64,000 bases of DNA from Micromonospora sp. C28SCA-DRY-2 (lineage in GTDB: Bacteria; Actinomycetota; Actinomycetes; Mycobacteriales; Micromonosporaceae), in assembly GCF_030519475.1 (NCBI RefSeq), contig NZ_JAUMKD010000001.1, forward strand, positions 992,001 to 1,056,000, read 5' to 3'. Made by a program: the position numbers and the translations under genes. Below, piece after piece: positions 7,593 through 16,112 of the stretch (position 1 is its first letter; each line of letters begins with the position of its first letter). The notes beneath the pieces are model-generated. The model worked only from the letters and a program-made list of their open reading frames with translations, was not told the origin of the DNA and made no database searches.

Positions 7593-7825
7593 GTTGGCCA
7601 CCTGCTCATGTTGTGGTGGCGGGACTGCCATTGCCGCAGCGCCTGACGGATGCGCTCGGCCTCGGTGTTGGCGGTGGCCAGGTCGCGGTGCAGTTGGTCG
7701 AGTTCGTCGGCGAGCCGGTTGAGGTAGGCGTGGACCTGGTCGGGGTCGAGGCCGCGCCAGCGGGTGTCGAAGGCGGCGGCGCGGACGTGGTGCGGCAGCA
7801 GTCGCTCGCCGGTCAGGTAGATCAT
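7589..7825 (-). CDS. Short DivIVA-like coiled-coil protein
   Basis: 78 residues from ATG 7825, whose ATGA overlaps the stop of the previous gene. The N-terminus (PHHVRAAAFDTRWRGLDPDQV) is the DivIVA N-terminal motif, F-x-x-x-x-x-G-x-x-x-x-x-V, followed by a heptad-like coiled coil (LADELDQLHRDLATANTEAE). DivIVA/Wag31 proteins sense membrane curvature and organise polar growth, but are far longer; this is only the membrane-targeting module plus a short coil. Coupled genes on both sides suggest a small complex. A role in positioning the neighbouring products is inference. Confidence 0.7.
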   Translation of the reverse strand: MIYLTGERLLPHHVRAAAFDTRWRGLDPDQVHAYLNRLADELDQLHRDLATANTEAERIRQALRQWQSRHHNMSRWPT

Positions 7826-8076
7826 CGGTGCGGTGCCTCCTGTTCGGCGATCAGCGTCTGGATCTGCCGGTCGGTGAGGCCGCGCTGGTCGAGGACCCGC
7901 CGGCCCCATCGGTGCAGCCGGCACGGGTGCGGGGCGCGGTCATTGCGGCAACGCGGGCCGTCCGGCCACTGCTCGGCGGCGTGCACCGTCAGTGCCTTGA
8001 TGGCGAAGCCGACGTCCTCGGCGGTGACGTACGGCGGCAGCGGCAACTCGCCGAGCACCTCGTCGATCGAGTCCAT
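7822..8076 (-). CDS. Small unknown protein, first gene of an overlapping trio
   Basis: 84 residues from ATG 8076 with GGGAGGG just upstream; upstream starts (8232) lack a ribosome site. Residues 1-35 (SIDEVLGELPLPPYVTAEDVGF) look like a short interaction segment; the C-terminal half holds Cys/His residues (GPRCRNDRAPHPCRLHRWG) that could bind a metal, then a helix with LTDRQIQTLIAEQ. It overlaps the DivIVA-like gene by four bases (ATGA). Family unknown; the Cys-His spacing is suggestive, not diagnostic. Confidence 0.6.
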   Translation of the reverse strand: MDSIDEVLGELPLPPYVTAEDVGFAIKALTVHAAEQWPDGPRCRNDRAPHPCRLHRWGRRVLDQRGLTDRQIQTLIAEQEAPHR

Positions 8077-8250
8077 GTCCCTCCCTGGCTCTTCTGTGGC
8101 ACCGGGGCGGGGGGTGGCGCTCGTCGTTCGGGTCGACGCGGCCGGAGCCCAGCACCCGCCCCGGGTCTCCATGGCAGGGTTGTGGATCAGTGCGGCGGGC
8201 CGTATGACGTGCGCGAGGTAGCCGATATGCACAGCTCGTATGCGGCAGCT

Positions 8251-9054
8251 CTACCGACTGTTGGTGCGCTCCCGATGGGCCCGCCACTGACGCGCGGCAT
8301 CGAGCAGTGGCCCGTGGTGAGGACCGGGCGCGGCCTGCTGCTTGCGTTCCCAGAGCCGCACCAGGCCGTCGGCGAAGGCCTTCAGCGCCTCATCGGACGC
8401 CCGCGCCCACGCCGGGACCTGTCGGGCCCATGCCTCGGCGGCGGCCGGTTCGTGGCCGGCGCGGATGAGGCGTACCAGCATGAAGGCGGTGTCGACCCAC
8501 GCGGCGCCGCGCGCCGGGCTGGACCAGTCGACGAGCCGCAGCTGGTCGCCGAGCAGGAAGTTCCGCGGCGTCATGTCGGTGTGCAGGAGAGTCTCGCCGG
8601 CGACCAGCTCGGGTGCGATGAGGTCCCGCCAACGGTCGGCGAATCGCTGCATCGGAATGGGCGGTGCCGGGGTCAGCTGATGGTTCAGTGAGCTCAGCAG
8701 TTGCACCACCGGGAGCAGGTCGGGTGATTCCGGGCTCAGATCGGGGTGGCGCCCCGCTGCGAACTCGAACCCGAGGAGTAGCCAGCCCTGTTCCTCCATG
8801 GTCCATCGGAGGCGAGGGGCGGCCTCGGGCAGGTAGGGATTGACACGAGCCTCGTTCCGGTAGAGCCAGGCGGTTGGGCCGTCGATCTCCCCGCCCTTGC
8901 AGAAAATGCGGCCAGTGTCGGTGTCGAGGACAGCCGCCAGGGCGCAGGAGGCGCCGGTCGGTACCGAGTACGCCGCGTGGACAGCCCCGGTGTGGTGTTC
9001 GACGTGGCGGCGTACCTCGTCGGGAAGCTCGTGCCAGTGGCGGCGACGCGGCAT
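8251..9054 (-). CDS. APH-family kinase-like protein
   Basis: 267 residues from ATG 9054, preceded by GGGGAGA. The catalytic loop HTDMTPRN (H158-D160-N165) and the following VDW (D176, in the DFG position) are those of the aminoglycoside phosphotransferase/choline kinase fold, here with the W-x-x-P-A-R-G-A-A-W-V-D form. The N-terminal lobe is short, with a CKGG strand around residue 52 and an invariant-type E near residue 68. The substrate is unknown; context gives no antibiotic locus, so a house-keeping or signalling small-molecule kinase is as likely as resistance. It lies between the Cys-tailed protein and the overlapping trio, all on the same strand. Confidence 0.75.
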   Translation of the reverse strand: MPRRRHWHELPDEVRRHVEHHTGAVHAAYSVPTGASCALAAVLDTDTGRIFCKGGEIDGPTAWLYRNEARVNPYLPEAAPRLRWTMEEQGWLLLGFEFAAGRHPDLSPESPDLLPVVQLLSSLNHQLTPAPPIPMQRFADRWRDLIAPELVAGETLLHTDMTPRNFLLGDQLRLVDWSSPARGAAWVDTAFMLVRLIRAGHEPAAAEAWARQVPAWARASDEALKAFADGLVRLWERKQQAAPGPHHGPLLDAARQWRAHRERTNSR

Positions 9055-9118
9055 GCGGTGGTCTCCCCGACGGCGAGCGGTCCCGGGCAGTGTATGCCCG
9101 GGACCGCCGACGGGCCCG

Positions 9119-9589
9119 CTATCGCGTGGGGCTGTCGGTGCAACCGGCGTGGCACTGGGTGCACTTCGAGTTGCAGTCGGCGGCCGGGCCGCTCCACAGC
9201 TCCTGGTCGAGCGCGAAGCCAGCGGCGGTGATGGCGGCAGTCGCCCGGGAGATTGGAGCGCCAATCGGCTCGGGTCGGGACGGCGGGTCGTCGGGTGTGG
9301 GCTCGGGCTGGTGGTGGATGAACCGACCGGCGATGCGCTGACAGAAGTCGGCGTACTCGCGGGTGTGCAGGATGAAGGTGTGCCAGCCGATGTCGACCAG
9401 GTCGCTCGGGCCGAGCGGATCGGTGGCGGTGGCGCAGGCGGCGAGGAAGGCGAGCGCCTGATCCATGATCCGGGCCGGCAGGCGAGAGTCCAGCTCGGGG
9501 TGGTCGTGGGCGATGCGGGCGGTCAGCTGGGCGAACAGCTCATTGGAGACGAGCGCTCGGCCGGTGCTGACCCGGTCGATGGTGAGCAT
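9119..9589 (-). CDS. Protein with a Cys-rich C-terminal tail
   Basis: 156 residues from ATG 9589, preceded by AAGGAGC; the open frame upstream to 9931 is shadow. The body is helical (ALVSNELFAQLTARI, RIMDQALAFLAACA) with the segment DLVDIGWHTFILHTREYADF typical of glycine-rich-domain-like (GRDP-type) proteins. A Pro-rich linker follows, then the last 16 residues carry four cysteines in the pattern C-x3-C-x2-C-x3-C (DCNSKCTQCHAGCTDSP). Such a tail could bind metal, carry disulphides, or be a modified peptide cut from a leader-like body. It is divergent from the XRE regulator, with a palindrome between them. Confidence 0.65.
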   Translation of the reverse strand: MLTIDRVSTGRALVSNELFAQLTARIAHDHPELDSRLPARIMDQALAFLAACATATDPLGPSDLVDIGWHTFILHTREYADFCQRIAGRFIHHQPEPTPDDPPSRPEPIGAPISRATAAITAAGFALDQELWSGPAADCNSKCTQCHAGCTDSPTR

Positions 9590-9675
9590 CCTGCTCCTTC
9601 CGTCGGCGTGGGTTGCCTCGAATGCAGGCTCTAGCGGGCCGACATCTTCTGACATGACGCCACGAGAATCGTCGA

Positions 9676-9692
9676 TATACGTGGCGCGTATA
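9676..9692. promoter_or_regulatory. Palindrome between divergent genes (candidate XRE operator)
   Basis: TATACG-tggcg-CGTATA, a 6-bp inverted repeat with a 5-bp spacer, lies in the 185-bp gap between the Cys-tailed protein gene (minus) and the zinc-ribbon/XRE gene (plus). AT-rich palindromes in divergent gaps next to a regulator are often its operator. Binding by the neighbouring regulator is inference. Confidence 0.4.
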
Positions 9693-9774
9693 CCGCGAGC
9701 CCGCGAAGCGGTTTGAATGGTTACGCTCGACAGAGCGCAATGGACACAGCCACCCGCGAACGGCGAGGTTGCCG

Positions 9775-11217
9775 GTGACACCTGCGAACTGCCCCCGCTG
9801 CGGAGGACGCCTGGCCCGCGACAACGACAGCGGACGCTGCACACCCTGCCAGGCCGCCGAACGCGACCGGCTGAGCGCTCCGCCGGAGGTTCCGACGTCG
9901 TTCTGGGCGCACGAGCCGGTACGGCGTGCACTGGCAGAACGGCATCTCGGGCGGGTGATCCGGGCGTACCGACACCACCCGTACCACGGGCGAGCGGCGT
10001 TGCCGCAGGCCGTCGTAGCGGGCTGGCTGGGCATCACACAGGCACAGCTCAGTCGTGTGGAGAACGGGCCGCCCATGGTGCATCTCGACCGGCTCGTCCA
10101 CTGGGCGCAGCTCCTGCACATCCCACCGTCAGCACTCTGGTTCGCTCTCCCAGGCAGTCACACCCAGGCGGTTGACGGGACGATCGAGCCAGCACGAGGG
10201 GCTCCCGAAGAAGGTGCCACTACGAGCCGCCGGCAATTCCATGCCCTCGCCGCCCTTGCTGGTCTTGAGGCGAGCGGCTGTATCGACCTGCTCATGCCAC
10301 GGTCCGCCGTGCCCAGCAGCATCGGCATGGAGCAGGTGCGCCACGCCGCGACGCTCGTCGAGGAGTTCCGCAGAGCAGACGCGCATGTGGGCGCCGATGC
10401 GCTGTGCGATCTAGCGATCCACGTGCACAACCAGTTGTCGGCATGGGCTGCGAAAGCGTCCTACAGTCGGTCCGTCGGCGACGCTCTTCAGAGTGCACTG
10501 GCTGATCTGGCAATCCAGGCAGCCTGGCTCGCCATCGATGCGAACCGCCGAACAGAAGCTCGTCCGTACCTCCATGAGGCCATCGCCCGTGCGCGGATCG
10601 CCGACGACTCACGCGTCGAGGTACGAGCATTGGCCTGCATGTCCTTGCTCTTTCGGCAGGACCGGCCGAGTGAAGCGGTGCACTGTGCAGAGGCGGCACT
10701 GCGCGCATCTGCTGGCTGGGCAACGCCCAGGTTGAGGACGTTACTGCACCTACGTTCCGCATACGCGCATGCCACGCTTCAGGACAGCCTCAGCTTCGAA
10801 CACGAGATGACCCGAGCACGGCGGTCCTTCGACAGCGGCGACCACGAGGACGACCTTCCGTTCATCTCCTTTGTGACGCATCAGGAAGTGACAGGCATTC
10901 AAGGGCTTTCCTATCTCGCCCTCGGCCGCGCCAGCCGCGCCGCCGCCTGCTTCCGATCCATTACGGCTGTGCCGGGTGGGAGGTTTCGGCGGAACAAGGT
11001 CTACTACACCGTCCAGCTCGCGCGAGCAGCAAGACTGCAGGGCGACTTCGTGGGTACAGCCCAGGCTGGCCTGAAGGCGTTGCCGGACATAGGGCCAGTG
11101 CGATCTGGACGGGTGAGCGCGCTGCTGGCTGGGGTGCGGTCCAGCCTTGAGGGCGCCCCCACCTCGCTTCCGCAGGTCCGCGAGTTCGCGGACGCCTACG
11201 ACGGAACGTTTGCGTGA
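9775..11217 (+). CDS. Zinc-ribbon / XRE helix-turn-helix / TPR regulator
   Basis: About 480 residues; GTG 9775 is taken because GCGAGG lies 6 nt upstream (TTG 9769 possible). Residues ~5-30 form a zinc ribbon (CPRCGG ... CTPC). Residues ~55-115 are an XRE helix-turn-helix (LPQAVVAGWLGITQAQLSRVENG). The rest is helical with TPR-like repeats (ALADLAIQAAWLAID, EVRALACMSLLFRQ, GLSYLALGRASRAAACF), as in Streptomyces-type signalling regulators that bind peptides or partner proteins. It is likely a DNA-binding regulator of the surrounding cluster. Its TGA stop overlaps the GNAT start, so the two are co-expressed. The zinc ribbon in front of the HTH is unusual for this class. Confidence 0.8.
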   Translation: MTPANCPRCGGRLARDNDSGRCTPCQAAERDRLSAPPEVPTSFWAHEPVRRALAERHLGRVIRAYRHHPYHGRAALPQAVVAGWLGITQAQLSRVENGPPMVHLDRLVHWAQLLHIPPSALWFALPGSHTQAVDGTIEPARGAPEEGATTSRRQFHALAALAGLEASGCIDLLMPRSAVPSSIGMEQVRHAATLVEEFRRADAHVGADALCDLAIHVHNQLSAWAAKASYSRSVGDALQSALADLAIQAAWLAIDANRRTEARPYLHEAIARARIADDSRVEVRALACMSLLFRQDRPSEAVHCAEAALRASAGWATPRLRTLLHLRSAYAHATLQDSLSFEHEMTRARRSFDSGDHEDDLPFISFVTHQEVTGIQGLSYLALGRASRAAACFRSITAVPGGRFRRNKVYYTVQLARAARLQGDFVGTAQAGLKALPDIGPVRSGRVSALLAGVRSSLEGAPTSLPQVREFADAYDGTFA

Positions 11218-11759
11218 TGCAGGAAGACTGGCGCCTGCGGCGCCATACGGCCGAGGAAGCTCGAGCGCTAGTCGGCCAACTCGTTGACGTCTACCTCGAT
11301 GCTCACGCCGGTGACGGACCGCTGTACAACGCCGATCGGTACCGGCAGCAACTCGCCGCGCACATGCCACGACGCGGGTGGGAACTGGTGACAGCGATGG
11401 TCGACGGCGAATTGGTGGGATACATCTATGGATTCCCATTAGCAGCGGATACTCGCTGGTGGGACGGCATCCAGGAGCCCGTCGCGGCCGGCTTCACGGA
11501 GGAGAACGGCCGGCGCACCTTCGCCATCAGCGAGTTGCTGGTATGCCGCGCCTGGCAGCGACGCGGCATAGCGCGGGCCTTGCATGACGAGCTGGTAAAG
11601 AGCCGTACCGAGGAACGGGCCACGCTGCTCGTCCGTCCCGACAACACCGTTGCTCGGCGTGCCTACGCCTCCTGGGGATGGGGAGACGTTGCACGGCTCA
11701 GGCCGCGGTGGGAGGGCGCGCCGACGTACCTGGTTCTGACAAGACCCATTGGCAGGTAG
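11214..11759 (+). CDS. GNAT-family N-acetyltransferase
   Basis: 181 residues; GTG 11214 overlaps the XRE stop by four bases (ATG 11217 is an equally coupled alternative). The GNAT core is clear: strand 4 ISELLVCRAWQRRGIARALHDEL carries the acetyl-CoA pyrophosphate-binding R/Q-x-x-G-x-G/A (QRRGIA). It is followed by a LLVRPDNTVARRAYASWGW segment matching motif B, with a Tyr/Trp ending. The enzyme moves an acetyl group from acetyl-CoA to an amine; the substrate is unknown. Translational coupling with the XRE/TPR regulator suggests a shared function, possibly modification of a cluster product. Confidence 0.85.
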   Translation: MMQEDWRLRRHTAEEARALVGQLVDVYLDAHAGDGPLYNADRYRQQLAAHMPRRGWELVTAMVDGELVGYIYGFPLAADTRWWDGIQEPVAAGFTEENGRRTFAISELLVCRAWQRRGIARALHDELVKSRTEERATLLVRPDNTVARRAYASWGWGDVARLRPRWEGAPTYLVLTRPIGR

Positions 11760-11813
11760 GCCGACCCCGTTACGCACCGATCTCGCAACCCGGCTACATC
11801 ACGGCGTTGACAA

Positions 11814-13160
11814 TCATCTGGCTTGGTGCAGCAAGCTCGCAGATCTGGCCGAGCCGGTGAGCATCGCCAGAATCGTCTGGTTCGCCTCCCAGCCGTCCGG
11901 AAACTTCACCGGTACGTCGAGGTGCACGGACTCGGTCGACGGATGCGCGTCGAGCAGCTCACCGATCCCCGCCCGGGCCACCACGATGCACGCGTGGCGA
12001 TGCCGCGACGTCAGTACGCACAGCCGCCCCGACTCCAGGTGGAACGCGGTCGCGTCCCGCCGCCCCGACAGCGGATGCAGCACGATCGTCACGTCGTACT
12101 CCCGCCCCTGGAGCCGGTTGGCGGTGTCGACGGTGATCCCGGCCCCCGCCGTGCCCAGGTGCGCGCGAATGGCCGCGGCCTGGTCGCGGTGCGCGGCCCC
12201 GATGGCGATCCGGTCCGCCGTGACCGGCGCGCCCGCCGGCGCGTGCTCGGAGACGGCGACCGCTCCCCGCTGCAACACGCGCAGCGCCAGGTCCGCGCAG
12301 GCCGCGGCCGCCTCGCCATCGGTACGGATGGTCTGCCGAGCCGGCAGCTCATACAGCGCCCAGCCACTGGACGCGGCGATGTCCACCACCTGATCCAACG
12401 CGTCTCCGCGTCCCGGATCGCTGAACGACAGCGCCCGGTCAGACGCCGACGTACCGGCACGGAACCCGGTGAACGGGTAGAACGCCGCCGCCACCACCGG
12501 CGCCGCCGACGCCGGCAGCCGCCAGGAAACCGGCAGCCGGTGCACCGGCAACTCCGGGTTGTGCCGCAGCAGCACGGCCACCGCCGACTGCATCGGGTCC
12601 CAGGTCAGCCCCGTCCAGCGCCCGGTCTCGACCGTCGAGAACGGGTCCAGCTGACCAGGGTCACCCACGAACAACGCCCGCTCGAACCGGCCAGCCACGC
12701 GCAGCAGGGCGTCCGAGCGCATCTGGTACGCCTCGTCCACGATCGCCCACGGCCAGGAGCCCTCGCTGACCGTCGCCCACTTGGCGGCCGTACCGATGAT
12801 GACGCCCGGACCACCCAGGTCGGCGACCTTGGCCGCGACGCGGACCGTAGCGTGGCCCCGGACCCGCTCCGACGGCTTGTAGTCGGCGGCGGAGAGCCGG
12901 CCGATGCGCAGCTCGGGCGCCTTCCGCGCCAGACGGTCGATGAGGTCGTCGACCTGTTCGTTGGTCTGCGCGATGATGATCAGCGGCTCGCCGGCGGCGG
13001 CCAGTTCGACGGCGGCGCGGACCACCAGGGTCGACTTGCCGGCTCCGGGCGGCGAGTCGACCACCACGCCACGATGGTCGCCGGATCGCAGGTCGGCCAA
13101 CACGGCCGTGATGACCCGCTCCGCTTCGACCGCCGGCAGGACCTCCAGCCCAGTGCACAT
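11814..13160 (-). CDS. SF1-type AAA helicase/ATPase
   Basis: 448 residues from ATG 13160 with GGAGAGG upstream. Helicase motifs in order: Walker A PPGAGKST (37-44), motif Ia-type IIIAQTNEQVDDL, Walker B AIVDEAYQM, motif III GDPGQLDPF, motif IV-like strand region, motif V AANRLQGREYDV-like (TANRLQGREYDVTIVL) and motif VI LTSRHRHACIVVA. This set is that of SF1 Upf1/DNA2-like helicases, reduced to the bare core. Such proteins unwind or translocate on nucleic acid, and many actinobacterial relatives sit near nuclease genes. Here the nearest nuclease-like gene is far away (45866-46963). It borders the low-GC island on its right. Confidence 0.8.
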   Translation of the reverse strand: MCTGLEVLPAVEAERVITAVLADLRSGDHRGVVVDSPPGAGKSTLVVRAAVELAAAGEPLIIIAQTNEQVDDLIDRLARKAPELRIGRLSAADYKPSERVRGHATVRVAAKVADLGGPGVIIGTAAKWATVSEGSWPWAIVDEAYQMRSDALLRVAGRFERALFVGDPGQLDPFSTVETGRWTGLTWDPMQSAVAVLLRHNPELPVHRLPVSWRLPASAAPVVAAAFYPFTGFRAGTSASDRALSFSDPGRGDALDQVVDIAASSGWALYELPARQTIRTDGEAAAACADLALRVLQRGAVAVSEHAPAGAPVTADRIAIGAAHRDQAAAIRAHLGTAGAGITVDTANRLQGREYDVTIVLHPLSGRRDATAFHLESGRLCVLTSRHRHACIVVARAGIGELLDAHPSTESVHLDVPVKFPDGWEANQTILAMLTGSARSASLLHQAR

Positions 13161-13556
13161 ATACCCACCTCTCCGCGGGCCTTAATGTCAAACAGTACCG
13201 TTCAGACCCTCGATCACAACGAGACTACTCATGAGTCTCGTCGGGTCGGCCGAGCTAACGAAGACGTGGCGGCCGGGGCCTGCATGCGCGCGGTGTGAGG
13301 TGACCGGCAGCCCAGCATTACATTAAGGGCAAGCACCGCTCAGTGCAGGTCAACCACCGGCCCGATGTTCCGCACCCGACGTCCTGCAACGATTGCCTGT
13401 CTCACATTCTTAGGGCAGGAGTAACGGCCACGCCGCCTGCGGAACTCTGCCGCAACAGAAAGACACTGACGTTGCACGTAGAGCTAGCTCCATTCATGTG
13501 GCCACTCTAACGACGCGTATATCAAGATGTGGTTAAGATCGCGAATAAGTCCTGAA
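13161..13556. other. Non-coding gap with dyad at the edge of the low-GC island
   Basis: About 400 bp without a credible gene. It contains an 8-bp inverted repeat ACGAGACT-actcatg-AGTCTCGT (13219-13241) with an internal perfect palindrome ACTCATGAGT. Base composition falls from typical GC-rich to near-even toward the right, marking the left margin of the island. No tRNA or att-like direct repeat was recognised. Confidence 0.5.
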
Positions 13557-16112
13557 CTATTGAAGTAGCCGAGGCTCCACGGCGCGCGGCCCGCGGACAT
13601 TTCTTAGATCCGGAAGAAATGCCAGGATGGACTGCTCGCCCAGCCGATACCAGTCGGACTCGTCCGCTAGATCCCTATAGTGAAAGAAATAGCTCTTACC
13701 ACCGTGCTTGACGAACGCGAAGTATCGATCCCATATTATAGTAGAAATAACTCCGATGCGACGCTCCAAAAGAGACGCGTCGACAGCCCTGATACGATCG
13801 CGCAACCGCCCCTCAAAAGACTTCACCTTCGCCAGGGCAAAATCTTCGTCAAGATCGGACGATAACTGCCGAGCCAAAGACGCCAATTCCAGCAATCTGT
13901 CACACGATTCGCCCGGTAGCGACTCTACCGGCGCAGCCTCCGACAACTCCAGGCCAGCTTCGACATACTCGACGGACAAATACAAGTTGCCGCCAGCTTG
14001 AGCCTCCTTTGCCCCATGATTAGCCGCGCGCATCCCAAGGACCGCCGCCTGGGAGGCGGTCGGAAGATGTGCAAAGCCCACGTTAAACATATGGGATGCA
14101 GCTTCGAGGCACGTACGATAGTCTCGAAGGATTAAATGTGCACGAACAATCTCAAGTAGTACCGCCATTTCATCAGGATCAGTCAAAGCGCTCGCTTGAA
14201 GGAGGCGTAGACCGTTGATGGGATCTCCACCATCCTCAAGGAGATACTTGCCAAAGAAGTACATCAGGGTAGAGGAATCAGGAGCGAGCTCCAGCGCCCG
14301 CTCATAGGCGGCTAGGGCAGCGCTCACATCGGGACGGAGAGCTTGGATGTATGCCTCAACCCGCCATGCCTCGTGATACGAAGGCGAGAGCAGTTGCGCC
14401 TCGCGGCAAAACTCCAAAGCATCAGCTATTTGGCCAGAATTCCCGGCCTTGATTGCGTCTCTAAGAAGTCTGGCCACGTGAAAATCTGCAGTTCCCCGGA
14501 TGTCAACAGTTTCGGCGGAGTAGGGATCACTCGTGCCAGCAGCACGGAGTCCTGCGCCCAGCTCGTGCAGTTTTTGGCTCCGGGCAACTAGCCACTGTCG
14601 TTCCTTGGCATCGACTGGCCGTTGCTTATCCAGATACTGCTTCGCGAACTCGCTAATCTGATACGTCGTGTCTAAGGCTTGAGCGTTTGACTGACTTCTC
14701 ATCGAGACGAAGTTCGTTGTCATGAGGTCGAGCAACGCCGCCTGAACAGCAATCGCCGAAATGTTGTTAATGTAAGCCCACTCTGCCTGGCTACGTGCCC
14801 CTGGAAAAACCTGCATAGATCGGAGGACCTGTCTAGCCCCCTCGCCAAGCCGCTCATATACATTAGACATGCAGAAGTCTAGAAGCAGAGTGTTGTTCCG
14901 GACCAAGTCGCTGGGTCGTCGCCCAGCCTGTACGCCAGCCACCAACCAACGGATATAAGCAGGATGGCCGTTAAGTTTCGAAACTAAGCGATTGATTGCC
15001 GCCTCATCCATTGTCTGTATGACGGAAACGTTTCTGATTCGTCCAAGCGCTCTGATCAGCCTAGCTGAATCATCGTCAGACAAGGGCTCCAAGTTGATTG
15101 GATTTTCGATACCTAGACCGACTCGGCTAGTTATCAAGACCTTGCTTCCTAGCGGAAGCTCCAGCAGGAACGAGCGCAGCCGCGCATCTAGTACAGTTTC
15201 CAGATTATCAAGAATAAGCAGGATCTTGAAGTTCTCGAGATAGTCGAGCACCTCACGTATAGGGTCCGTGTCTTGCGTTAAGACAACTCCGAGCTCTTCG
15301 GCGGCCGCAGCAAATAGTCCCAGCGAGTCCTGAATAGCATCGCCAATGTGTTGGATCTCGTTCACGGTCAGGATCGTAGCTTTAGCCGAGACCCAGACAA
15401 CCGCATCAAAGCCAGCTCTTCTATCGTCTAGGAATTCGTACGCCGCCTTCAATGCAATCGATGTTTTGCCGATTCCCCCATCACCGAGAATGGAGACTAC
15501 GGGGTAGGGCCCACTGATGGCCTTTTTAATCCTGGCCAGTTCCTGCTTTCGCCCGAAGAACCCGGTCTCGTCAAAGTCCGGTACCGGGAGGTTGTGCTGT
15601 GGCGCTGTATCGGGATCGGCCGGTAGATTGACAGTTAATCCCAGGACATGGGCCGGCTCAGCAGTTAGTCTCGACATCGTCTCCCGTAGCGTCGGCCATC
15701 GCGAACCCGATTGCGCCAGCAGATCCTGTGCAAGGTCAAGCACACTTGGGAGGTCATCAATCTCCATTGGCCGTGTGTGCGCCACACGATTTCGGATTGC
15801 TGCCAACCGCACCAGCCGGCTGCCCAGATTGGACAGTTGCGCCTCCAGGTCGCTGGGCAGATGACCCTTCTCTCTTAGTAGGATCTCGTAGCTATCTGCA
15901 AAATCGAAGTAGGGCAGAAGAGACCCAATGGAAGAACTGGGATGCGCTCCGTGATCCCTCGCCCGTCGAAGTTGTATCTTCGTCAGTCGATCAGAGTTGA
16001 AGAACTCCCCCGCATCGCGCTCCTCTACTTGCGTCTCGATCTCAAACCGCAAGTCCTCCTCGATCGCCGACAGAAGCGCAAAACAGGTTAAACGGGTAGC
16101 GCTAAAAGTCAC
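13557..16112 (-). CDS. HEPN-like / NB-ARC STAND ATPase / TPR / cold-shock-like fusion protein
   Basis: 851 residues from GTG 16112, preceded by GGAG; ATG 16139 is a close alternative, and the open frame beyond (to 16466) lacks coding character. Residues ~1-150: helical domain with RNRVAH (107-112), the RNxxxH motif of HEPN ribonucleases. Residues ~185-450: NB-ARC/STAND ATPase with FFGRKQEL, Walker A GDGGIGKT (210-217), Walker B ILLILD (297-302), and ITSR (327-330). Residues ~450-780: winged-helix then TPR-like helices. Residues ~784-851: a pattern like the cold-shock domain (GVISTI, FAFVKH, YFFHYRDL, RGPRAV), an RNA-binding OB fold. This is the order of a sensor-switch-effector defence protein. 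It sits alone in DNA of visibly lower GC, a sign of transfer. Confidence 0.75.
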   Translation of the reverse strand: MTFSATRLTCFALLSAIEEDLRFEIETQVEERDAGEFFNSDRLTKIQLRRARDHGAHPSSSIGSLLPYFDFADSYEILLREKGHLPSDLEAQLSNLGSRLVRLAAIRNRVAHTRPMEIDDLPSVLDLAQDLLAQSGSRWPTLRETMSRLTAEPAHVLGLTVNLPADPDTAPQHNLPVPDFDETGFFGRKQELARIKKAISGPYPVVSILGDGGIGKTSIALKAAYEFLDDRRAGFDAVVWVSAKATILTVNEIQHIGDAIQDSLGLFAAAAEELGVVLTQDTDPIREVLDYLENFKILLILDNLETVLDARLRSFLLELPLGSKVLITSRVGLGIENPINLEPLSDDDSARLIRALGRIRNVSVIQTMDEAAINRLVSKLNGHPAYIRWLVAGVQAGRRPSDLVRNNTLLLDFCMSNVYERLGEGARQVLRSMQVFPGARSQAEWAYINNISAIAVQAALLDLMTTNFVSMRSQSNAQALDTTYQISEFAKQYLDKQRPVDAKERQWLVARSQKLHELGAGLRAAGTSDPYSAETVDIRGTADFHVARLLRDAIKAGNSGQIADALEFCREAQLLSPSYHEAWRVEAYIQALRPDVSAALAAYERALELAPDSSTLMYFFGKYLLEDGGDPINGLRLLQASALTDPDEMAVLLEIVRAHLILRDYRTCLEAASHMFNVGFAHLPTASQAAVLGMRAANHGAKEAQAGGNLYLSVEYVEAGLELSEAAPVESLPGESCDRLLELASLARQLSSDLDEDFALAKVKSFEGRLRDRIRAVDASLLERRIGVISTIIWDRYFAFVKHGGKSYFFHYRDLADESDWYRLGEQSILAFLPDLRNVRGPRAVEPRLLQ

